Positions 56,346-64,000 of a DNA stretch of 64,000 nt are shown here, one piece after another (positions within the stretch are counted from its first letter, which is position 1; each line of letters begins with the position of its first letter). The notes beneath the pieces were generated by a model. It was not told the DNA's origin. It was given only the letters and a program-made list of their open reading frames with translations, and made no database searches. Source of the stretch: Persicaria tinctoria (taxonomy: Eukaryota; Streptophyta; Magnoliopsida; Caryophyllales; Polygonaceae); contig JBANSL010000008.1 of assembly GCA_037127255.1 (NCBI GenBank), positions 39,011,373 to 39,075,372 of the forward strand, written 5' to 3'. The position numbers and the translations under genes were made by a program.

Positions 56346-56789
56346 GTGAAGGGAAAATTAGAGTTGGGTATGGGTATTTGGATAAGTGTTCGGATATTAC
56401 GTTTTTTTAGGGAAACAATCTAAATTTCAAATTAGCGCTTCCTTTTACCGCTTTTACTTTAGTAAAATTTTAACCAAGTGATTGTCTTTGGGTTCTTCCC
56501 CCCCCCCCCCCCCCCCCCACCCCCAAAAAAAAATCCGAATGCCTGTGTTTTTCGTTAAGTTATTGGTAGCTGGCTTATTTTGCCGCTTAAAATTTTAACT
56601 AATGTATTCTGAGCGCTTTAAATTTTTTTAAAACAAAATTTTAACATCATCCAAAAAGTTAAATCGATGTTTATAATTTTAATAACATCAATAAATTTTA
56701 AACTGATGTTATAAATATTTTTAACATCATGCGTTTTTCTGACCGATTTTAAAAATCCGATGTCTATGAACACAATTCTAGTAGTGCAA

Positions 56790-58190
56790 GTGGGAGAAAT
56801 GTTGATCTCGAAGAAGTTCGAGAGAACCAACAAACCGAGCAACGTCAAGAAGACATGGATCACTCAATGTCTGAGACTATGGATTTTGATGACTTAATTC
56901 CACTAGAAGAAAGAACTCATAATCATATACCGGAGGCAGGCTCCGAAAAATGGCCTGGTGCCATGGATGTCAAGACCATGTTCTAAACGGATACTTAGAA
57001 GAGGATGTGTACATGACACAACCTGAAGAGTTTTGAAGATCCACAGAATCCTAGGATGATATGCAAGCTTAAGAAGTCCATTTATGGATTTAAGCAAGCA
57101 TCAAGGAGTTGGAACCTTCGATTTGATGAAGTGATCAAATGGTTTGAATTCATCAAATGTGAAGAGGAACCTTGTGTTCACAAAAAGTTTAGTGGGAGCA
57201 AAGTTGTTTTCTTGGTTATGTATGTGGATGACATACTACTTATTGAGAATGACGTTCAAATGCTTGAGTTTGTAGAAGACTAGATCAAGAAGTATTTCTC
57301 AATGAAAGATCTTGAAGAGTTCGAGTACATTTTTGGCATCAAGATCTATAGGGATAGATTCAAGAGACTCATTGGACTAAGTCAAGAAACTTATATAGAT
57401 AAGTTTCTGGACAGGTTCAACATGAAAAATTTCTAAAAGGGATTTCTGCCTATGCAACATGGTCTATCTCTGAGCAAGAAGTAGTGTTATATGACATCTG
57501 ATGAGCTAGATAGAATGAGTAGGATCCATATTGTATGCGATGATATGTACTCATCAAGATATTGAAGATATTGCATTCACTTTGAGTGAATGTAATATAT
57601 ACCAATCGAGTTCAAGTGAAGCACATTGAAGTGCAATCAAGAACATCATAAAGTACTGAAGAAGGACTAAAGATGAATTCTTGGTGTATGGAGGACATGA
57701 TGAGTTGATCGTTGAAGCATAACTGATGCAAGCTTCTGAACAAACAGAGATGACTTCCAATCTCAATCCGGATACGTCTTTGTTCTTCTTGGAGGAGCTT
57801 GAGCTAAAGGAGCTTAAAGCATTACACAGTAGATGATTCTACAACAGAGGTTGAGTACATTGCAACATTGGATGTTGCTAAGGAAGTTGTCTGGATAAGG
57901 AAGGTCATTGATGAGCTTTGTGTGGTTCCCAAAAGGGTTGAAGTCATTAGCATCTATTGTGACAACAATGGTGTCATTGCTCATTCCAAAGAACCTGGCT
58001 CTAATACCAAATCCAGACACATACTCAAGAAGTATCACGTCATACAAGACCAGGTCTAGTAAGATGATGTGAAGCTGTGCAAAATACACACGGATGACAA
58101 CATTGCAGATCTGTTATCTAAACCTCTTCCCAAGCCCAAGCATGATAGTTACACTAGAGCTAAGGGACTCAAGTCCATTGGGGAATGGAC
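56790..58190 (+). pseudogene. Copia reverse transcriptase/RNase H remnant
   Basis: After the CACTA element the copia pol resumes with an acidic inter-domain region, then jumps from GSEKWPG to MDVKTMF, so the N-terminal part of RT is deleted. RT continues with NGYLEEDVYMTQPEEF, KLKKSIYGFKQASRSWNLRF and MYVDDILLIENDVQML, the YVDD catalytic box. A stop follows EFVED, then KKYFSMKDLEEFEYIFGIKI. RNase H has EYIATLDVAKEVVWIRKV, YCDNNGVIAHSKEPGSNTKS and RHILKKYHVI. Many stops interrupt it, and the 57430-57830 stretch is badly scrambled. Confidence 0.82.
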
Positions 58191-59014
58191 TTGATTTATA
58201 TGTTTAAAACATTAGATATTGATCAAGATTGTTGAAACATATTTGCATCATGTTTGTTTGAAATAAAATTTCACTATTATTCAATTATGGTTTAGAATTG
58301 AATAAAATGTCCTAATCATTTATGATTATCAAATAGGATCGCTGCGAAAGTCATTGTGGTTGAGACCCTATTAAGTGAACTGATATTATGAATTATGCTT
58401 TGCCATAGTCTTAATACTTAAATGGGACATAAATGATTTAATATAGACTATTATGCAAGTTGATTGATAGCGCCAAGTTTCACGGGCTATAGGGGCATAG
58501 AGATGTCTAATCAATTGTATAGACAAGTATGGTGGATACTTGTTAGGCAGACCTGCCTTAAGATTTTTCAAATAAGTTGAAGAATTTAAGCTTAAAATAT
58601 TATTAGTAGGTTCCTCAGACATGAGTGTGATATCCCTCTCACTTGATGATTGGTAGCCTTTGACACTGTCAACCGCTGATCCGTAAAAGGCAGTCATAAA
58701 GACAGTGATTGGGGTTGCTAAAATTTAAGTGGGAGCTATAGTCACACAAGATTGGAGAAGTCCTCCTATTCTGGATATTTGGATATCTGAGTAGGAATAA
58801 TGTTCTGGCCACTCAAAGAGTAAGAACTGTAAAATGCATGACCATACTCAAATGGATTAATACGTAATCATTTGTTTATTTGACAGCTCAAACTCGGGAT
58901 CGAGAAATAATTTGAATTGATATGGATAACATGAGATGCTATCATATTGTCAAATTGAACATTAAGCGACAAAGGAATTGAAACCTCACATCCACTTAAG
59001 GACAAGTGGGAGAT
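58191..59014 (+). other. 3' untranslated region and polypurine tract of the copia element
   Basis: Noncoding AT-rich sequence follows the RNase H remnant and ends in GGACAAGTGGGAGAT, the typical copia purine tract, directly before the 3' LTR. Confidence 0.65.
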
Positions 59015-59682
59015 TGAAGGAATTGGTGTCCTTTAATTAGTGTGTAAAATACTAATGATAAAATAGGATTAAAATGGAGATTTATAATCTGAATATTTTA
59101 GGTAATTATAGTGCTTTGCTAGAAGCCAACTATAATTTATAGATTAAATTATATTTAATCTATTGCTATTTTATTCGGGTCCTATATGGTTACACACAAA
59201 GAGTATTAGGAATTGGATAATTGATTAATGACAATAATAAATTATTATTGTTGATATAATTTGTGGATAGAAGATAAAAGATAAAGGTGACTTATTAGGA
59301 ATAAGTTGACCTAGTTTCTACAATATATAAGGAGACTTATTAAGAATAAGTCTTAACTTTTGATCGGCATTGTACGTGTCTCCAAAATTTCTCCCACCAC
59401 AAATTGCTAGCCTCCCTAACCCGTAGGGTGTGAGTTGCAATCCTTCGATCATTCGTTCTAGCAAACGGAGACAAGGAGATCCAATCCCGTGCTCGTGTGG
59501 ACCAAGTAGAGGAGTCGCGCTTGAGGCTCTTTTCTCCAAAAGTGATTTCGAATCAAGGTTCCGCACAAGAAAGGTACGACTTTTCCCCTCTATGTTGTTC
59601 ATATCAATTCATGCATGAGATCCCGAATTAGATGTTAGAAAATAGTTTTCTACCCTTCCGCTGCACATCTAATTTTCCTACA
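59015..59682 (+). repeat. 3' LTR of the copia element
   Basis: It starts TGAAGGAATTGGTGTCC and ends CTAATTTTCCTACA. It is about 97-98 percent identical by eye to the 5' LTR. Confidence 0.9.
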
Positions 59683-60487
59683 AGATTTGCGGTGTATATA
59701 ACAACACCCTAAAATTCTCAATTAATTGACAATTTATTTTTAAGCAAACCCTCGGCAAATTCTCAATTAATTGGACAATCATGCAACAAAAAGTCCTTTA
59801 CTAACTCCAAACTCGTATTTGTCTAAAACCAAATTGTTTACTGTCATCATCTTCATTCAGTAGATAGAATAAAGAGTAGATAGAATAAAGGAAAAGATTA
59901 AGTTATCACATTACCCAATTAAGGGGAAATAACTTGTTAGTTTTTCCTTGTAGGAAAAGACCGAGATTTACAAGGGATTTGATCATAAACGGGCAAAATC
60001 TGGAACAACGGTGTTGGCGCCGATGAAATCTGATCGAATAGGAGACCAATCGGATGAGAGAAACCAGCCTCCCGGTGACACAAAATCCGCCAAGAAGAAG
60101 TCGAACCAGTGCCTTCCAAAGTTCCTAGCCCTTTGCGAACTTGATGTCTTGAGGGGATTTGGTTTTTCCGTTATCTTTAATAGAATCTTAAAGGAATATC
60201 CAGTGTGGGTGGTGTAGTGTTAACAGTGGACCTTTAATGGGTGGTTTTGTGTAATTTCAATTATAGTGGGTGGTTAAATGAAAACTAGACTATTTAGTTG
60301 GTAGTTTTGTGTAATTTACCCTTGATTTTTTTTCGGTCAGATATACTTTGGAGTTTGGGCCTGTGGCGTATCCAAACGACGCCATTTCTATCGCCTTTGT
60401 TTTTTAATTTTTATGTTTGATTTTTTTTGGATGATTTGTAATACAAGTATACAACCTATATATCGGCGTTGACTGATAAATTCTATA

Positions 60488-60903
60488 CTCCCTCCTTGAA
60501 TAGGTAAATAAAGAGCGGCCATTCTGGGGTTCGAACCAGGGACCTATGGGTACTACCCACAAGTCCTTTCCGGTGAGCCATTCCGGAATGGTTAAACTTT
60601 GGTAGGGTAAACTTTTTATAGTGACTAGCCTCACCGCTTCGCGGCCCTATACCCCAGAAACTCCTTGCGGGATTTTTTTAGGAGGCTCAGTACCACTTTC
60701 GCAAAGTGCGATCCATAGTCGCAACCTCACCTAAACTACACATAGACCACTTCACCACTTCGGCTTAGCCCTACGGATTAGTATACACCGCTTACGAAAT
60801 TGTTAAAAAAATTATTTAAAAAACTAGATATTTTATATAGTTTTTAGCTCCTAAAAAAGCGTGCGTGAATAGTAAAACGTCAAGTTTTACCAAACGGAGG
60901 GAG
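60488..60903. mobile_element. Candidate Stowaway-like MITE (CTCCCTCC termini, TA target site)
   Basis: CTCCCTCC at 60488 is matched by GGAGGGAG ending at 60903, and TA dinucleotides flank both ends. CTCCCTCC termini with TA duplication are typical of Stowaway MITEs. Inside, on the minus strand, TGGCTCACCG (60571-60580) and GGTTCGAACC (60528-60537) look like the A and B boxes of a tRNA-derived SINE, so the element may contain SINE sequence, or the region may be a SINE next to a chance TIR. Confidence 0.45.
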
Positions 60904-61106
60904 TAATAATTACTACTATATTTTTAGAAATATGAAATAAATCAATCTAGAAAAATATTTTCTAAATAAGAATAAAACATTGTATATATTTATTAAGCAT
61001 TGACCTTGTGGGGAGGCGAGCGTGGTTTGTAGTCTGTTTGCGTTGACATTGTAGTGGTTGTGGAAGTGGCGGAATAAACGCGTTTTCAAGGGAACAAAGT
61101 GATAAG

Positions 61107-61738
61107 GTGTATTTCATCCTTCAGCGTTACCAAGAGCTAGTATGGGCTACTCATACCCAGCAGAGGGATCCCATGGTTGGTACTATGGTAGAGGTGGAAG
61201 TTTGTTGGTGTCCTCCTAGTAGAGGGTGGGTGAAATTGAACACTGATTGGGCGTCTAAGGGGAACTCGAGTCGACGATGGCTGGAGGCCTTCTTCGAGAC
61301 TTTGATGGTAATTGACTTTGTGGATTTGCGGCTAATATTGGTATAGCGATGGACCCCGTTGTTGAACTATGGGGAGTTATTCACGGCCTCAATCTGGCAT
61401 GGGAGCGAGGCAACCGGCGTGTTCTTGTGGAGATATATCCACAACTGGTGCTGAGCCTTATAGATACAGAGGTGGATGTAGCGCACCCGTTGTATCGCCT
61501 GGTACTTTGTTGCCAAGGATTTTTCACGAGGGACTGGGTCATTAAATTTAGTCCCGTTTTTAGGGAAGGGAATAAGGTGGCAGACTCGCTAGTCAATTTT
61601 GCCTTCTCGAGGGATATTGGTTTGCATATTTTCGGGAAGAGTAAAGTGGCAGACTCTCTACTCAATTTTGCCTTCGCGAGGGATGTTGGTTTGCATATTT
61701 TAGCGAATATACCTCTTTTAACTCTAGGAGCATTCTGA
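61107..61738 (+). pseudogene. RNase H-like (RVT_3) pseudogene from a LINE, with an internal duplication
   Basis: The first frame has WCPPSRGWVKLNTDWASKGN, the start of the RNase H-like domain usually found at the end of plant L1 ORF2 or in stand-alone copies. A 1-base shift near 61262 moves to a second frame (GGLLRDFDGN, a TGA, LCGFAANIG, ELWGVIHGLNLAWERGNRR, KVADSLVNFAFSRDIGLHIF). The last block is repeated almost in full as KVADSLLNFAFARDVGLHIL, a tandem duplication of about 69-72 bp at 61572-61707 that keeps the frame. The frame ends at 61736. TTCAATAAAGC at about 61799 looks like a polyadenylation signal. It has a frameshift and a nonsense codon, so it is not functional. Confidence 0.75.
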
Positions 61739-61859
61739 TTGATGATTTAAGAGGTATTAGTTTCATTCGTAGGACTCAGGTGTAATCTTTTTCATGTTTC
61801 AATAAAGCACGGTTAACGCGTGGAGTGCTCCGTCTCTCCTTCTACCAAAAACAAATTTA

Positions 61860-62670
61860 TTAAGCGTTGACGAAACATTGTACTGAGTAATTTTTTCATT
61901 TTGACCCAAAAAAAACGTACTTTTCATTTTAATCATGGAAATCATCTAATTACTCTGTTGTTTTTTCTACTTTTTTTATATAACTCTTATAAACTTTGAT
62001 CCCTCCCATCTAAAATAACACAACTACATATATATTTCTAAAAACCATTCATTTTTTTTTACGGAATTCCACCATTTATTTATTTATTTTTCATTTTTGG
62101 ATTTTTTATCTCTGAACATCAAAATTCATTCAGACATTTTTTCTCAATTTCCATGAAGTGCAATTTCTTAAAATTCAATTTTTGAGAGGTTATTTCCCAT
62201 GAATTATACTTCGTGTTTAACCAAATGTGCCCTTAATTGATGTCTTTTTAGCTTTTTTTTTGCCCTCTTTATAAAAAATTTCAAATTTTGTTCAAATATC
62301 CATTTAGAAAATCAAATTAGTTAAATGTCCATATTGAAATGGTAATTAAGTAAATGTCAACATATTTTATCTAATCCCCAAACTACCCGTATTATAATTT
62401 AATCCCAACCCTCATCGCTTTCCCTTCACACAATTCGAGGTTGAGCTCGTTTGGGCCGCCGTCATGGGAAAATCGAAGGTGAAGCTTTTCGGGGGGTTGT
62501 CGGAGCTGCTATTCCCGTGATGGCCATGGTCGTCAAAGCCGCTCCTTGACATCATGTTCAACCTTCTTTACCTTTGGATCTGTAGTCATGGCAACAATTA
62601 TCTCTGGGATTCAAATCTCAAAAATCAGCAACCACATATGAATGACACCCCAAGAAGACGAGCATCTCTT
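61860..62670. other. AT-rich intergenic DNA, no gene seen
   Basis: The stretch contains T-rich runs (62051-62058 and 62253-62262) and a short GC-rich patch with a brief open frame at 62464-62519 (MGKSKVKLFGGLSELLFP) that stops early. No domain is recognisable. Confidence 0.4.
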
Positions 62671-62679
62671 CCATGGCCT

Positions 62680-62895
62680 CCGGCATCTCTTCCATTTTTG
62701 CTCACACCTCACGCGCGGATCTCCTGCAACAACTCTGACCTCCGTACTCTCCTGCATCTCCTGAGTTTTGAAACAACTCATGCGCACATCTCCTAAGTGT
62801 CGCTCCACCACCTCTGGCATCTCCTGAGTTTCGAACCACCTCCTGCATCTCCTAAGTTTTACTCCACCACCTCTGGCATCTCCTGAATTTCGTCG
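62680..62895. repeat. Degenerate CATCTCCTGAGTTT minisatellite-like block
   Basis: Units of the form CATCTCCTGAGTTTCGAAC and CATCTCCTAAGTTTTACTC alternate with CCACCACCTCTGG spacers about five to six times. The repeat is imperfect. Open frames across it are products of the repeat. Confidence 0.65.
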
Positions 62896-63225
62896 GACTG
62901 GTGCGAATTTCAGGTTCGGCTTCCCTCCACATTCTATCTCTCTGATGAATTTCAATTTCCCCTTGAACTATGTACTTGCTGAGCTTTCGAAGGTGTTCTC
63001 TTTCGGTCAGGGTTTGAGGAGTTATCATTGAATTTGTTGGATTTAGGTAAAGTAAGTCTTGAATTCTTTGTCTGCTATCGAGCTTATTGGTGTTTCAAAC
63101 GCCTACCAACTGTTTGTTGAAAGTCCTCAATGAACTCTGATGTTTTTCCGATTATACTTAGATTGAATCAGTTTAATTCAATTCTTACTGATGTTTTCAA
63201 GCTTACTGCAATTTAGGAACGGAGA
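62896..63225. other. Short flank before the last LTR, no gene seen
   Basis: No coding domain is visible. The last bases before the LTR are TTTAGGAACGGAGA. GGAGA could be a target duplication or GAACGGAGA a short purine tract; the window end prevents a decision. Confidence 0.35.
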
Positions 63226-64000
63226 TGATGCGGGACCATCCAAGACACCTCCGGACACACCTATACTTGGGGATGGACCTATGATTCGAGCTCGTGAGAA
63301 TGATTTCATCCTCAAGAGGAAGAAGAAGGCTCCACCATGGGAGAAGATCCAAAGGTGCAAATGACGTTTTAGACTCGTTCAGAATATTTGATAGCTTTTC
63401 AACGTCTCAGTAAAATGGGTCGTTCGGAGTCCGTATTTATCGGATTGGGTCGTTCCATACCTTGTTAGAACGAGGACGATAAGATCTATAACTTTTCTGT
63501 TGAAGGTTTTTCCATATTCGACCTAGAGTTTGGCCGAAAATCACATTCTTTGCTACCGTCACTGTTTTAGACGGAAATTCTTAACTGTTGGAACTCTTTT
63601 TATTACTATTTTTAGAGACCTTCTTTACTTGTGTTATTTTAGGGAATTTAGGAACTTATTTTAATTTCTCTTTAATTATTATTTCTATCTAAAATCAGCC
63701 GTTAGGGTTATAAGTAGCGGCTGAATTCCATTGTAAACATTCACGTCTTCTTTAATATTGAAATATCAGTGTTGTGTGAAACACAACGAGTGAAAGTCGA
63801 TCGATTCGTAGCAGGGCTCATTGTTCGCAAATTGGTATTGATCTCAGCTTGGTTTGCCTAGTGTTCCTGGTATCCACGAGTCCCCTCCTTGTGCCTCCAA
63901 GTTGTCCGCTTGGTTGTGTAGGGTTGTAGAGACGGGTTATATAGTCATTGGTGTTGGTTCCTAACCTCTACGGAGGCCTGGAGTCTTCATCTTGTTCTAT
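63226..64000 (+). mobile_element. LTR of the second CRM-like family, + orientation, cut by the window end
   Basis: From TGATGCGGGACCATCC the sequence follows the reverse complement of the 44533-45516 LTR: the CCGGACACACCTATACTTGG segment, the GATTCGAGCTCGTGAG coding-tail equivalent, the GTTGTGTAGGGTTGTAGAG phrase near 63913 and GGAGGCCTGGAGTC near 63975 all have counterparts. It is more diverged from 44533-51467 than the two LTRs of that element are from each other, and is in the opposite orientation, so it belongs to a separate insertion that continues past 64000. A TATA-like GGTTATAAGTAG lies near 63706. Confidence 0.75.

Larger units (their letters stand above)
52001..56786. mobile_element. 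Non-autonomous CACTA element, 4.8 kb
   Basis: The left end is CACTACTAGAATAACG (52001) and the right end, on the opposite strand, CACTACTAGAATTGTG (56786). Both are followed by GTTCATAGACATCGG-like words. A 3-bp duplication CAA borders both ends (51998-52000 and 56787-56789). CACTA ends with a 3-bp TSD define the superfamily. Subterminal regions (52020-52760 and 56600-56770) repeat ACATCGGTTT/AACATCGT/AACATCA words. I find no TnpA or TnpD frame. The interior has exon-like pieces that may be captured host sequence (see 53225-53310, 54130-54310 and 55900-56340). It inserted in the copia element. Confidence 0.88.
40718..59682 (+). mobile_element. Ty1/copia retrotransposon with decayed coding region, interrupted twice
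   Basis: Two LTRs of about 667 bp (40718-41384 and 59015-59682) flank copia coding remnants. The PBS is at 41386, and the purine tract ACAAGTGGGAGAT ends at 59014. The flanks GGATT and AGATT (40713-40717 and 59683-59687) could be an imperfect 5-bp TSD. A CRM-like element (44533-51467) and a CACTA element (52001-56786) lie inside. Excluding both gives a copia of about 7.2 kb. Its frames hold many stops and frameshifts, and part of RT is deleted, so it is not autonomous. Confidence 0.85.
40451..60321. mobile_element. Non-autonomous MULE-type element hosting a 19-kb nest of insertions
   Basis: Inverted termini start GGGCAAATTACAGAAAACC at 40451 and, on the opposite strand, GGGTAAATTACACAAAACT at 60321. 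They stay similar for about 115-120 bp, each containing two copies of an AAATTACANAAAACCACCCA word. The flanks carry the 10-bp direct repeat TTGATTTTTT (40441-40450 and 60322-60331). Long TIRs of this sequence and a 9-11 bp TSD are typical of Mutator-like elements. Without the inserted copia it would be about 0.9 kb. Its own interior (40575-40717 and 59683-60190) has no transposase; a short + frame at 60023-60160 (MKSDRIGDQSDERN...) might be captured gene sequence but I cannot identify it. Confidence 0.85.

Noticed and set aside
60520..60600. tRNA gene suggested by GGTTCGAACC and TGGCTCACCG
   Set aside because: The boxes do not fall in a foldable cloverleaf with acceptor stem; a SINE/MITE context explains them better.

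Overview
The window is nuclear DNA from a flowering plant, most likely a eudicot; nothing in it lets me name the species. The evidence is intron-bearing genes of plant families, plant-type LTR retrotransposons (CRM-like and Athila-like Ty3/gypsy, Ty1/copia) and plant DNA transposons (MULE, CACTA, hAT, CTCCCTCC-type MITE). By my reading well over two thirds is transposable-element sequence. The only intact host gene I can support is an orthologue of the SWI/SNF-associated armadillo-repeat protein LFR (34902-37478, + strand, eight exons). Next to it lies a broken 3-ketoacyl-CoA synthase gene (38529-40275, - strand).

Left part (1-13424). A truncated + strand LTR full of palindromic TCGA boxes (1-~1640) cuts a decayed - strand DUF1985-type gene (~1640-4243). 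A decayed - strand copia fragment follows (~5500-7375). A - strand solo LTR of the TCGA-box family (7961-11442, TSD TTATT) carries a truncated RTE LINE and a second ~1.07 kb insert. After it come an exact 220-bp tandem duplication (12115-12554) and the 3' part of a LINE ORF1-like zinc-knuckle gene.

Middle part (13425-29541). An Athila-like element on the - strand (TSD GATGC, tRNA-Asp-type PBS) keeps gag, protease and a GPF-type integrase tail but lacks RT, RNase H and the integrase core. A 613-bp hAT MITE (TSD CTCGAAAA) sits in its interior. Its 5' LTR is split by a complete, apparently young CRM-like gypsy element (20450-27928, TSD AATAG) with a 1663-codon open frame and two LTRs that differ at only about two sites. 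The interrupted LINE ORF1-like gene resumes at 29547-30447.

Right part (30448-64000). After intergenic and TE-derived DNA come LFR and the KCS pseudogene. About 175 bp upstream of the KCS start codon a small MULE-type element (TIRs at 40451 and 60321, 10-bp TSD) landed. A copia element (40718-59682) inserted into the MULE. That copia was in turn hit by a deleted CRM-like gypsy element (44533-51467, TSD AGTTG) and by a CACTA element (52001-56786, TSD CAA). The window closes with a CTCCCTCC-type MITE, an RNase H pseudogene with an internal duplication, a minisatellite-like block and the start of another LTR of the second gypsy family (63226 to the end, + strand).

The genes do not form one pathway. 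The content is layered transposition history around one chromatin-remodelling gene and one dead wax/VLCFA gene. Strand, TSD, terminal and intron assignments were read by eye from the sequence; family names rest on recognised motifs, not on database searches.
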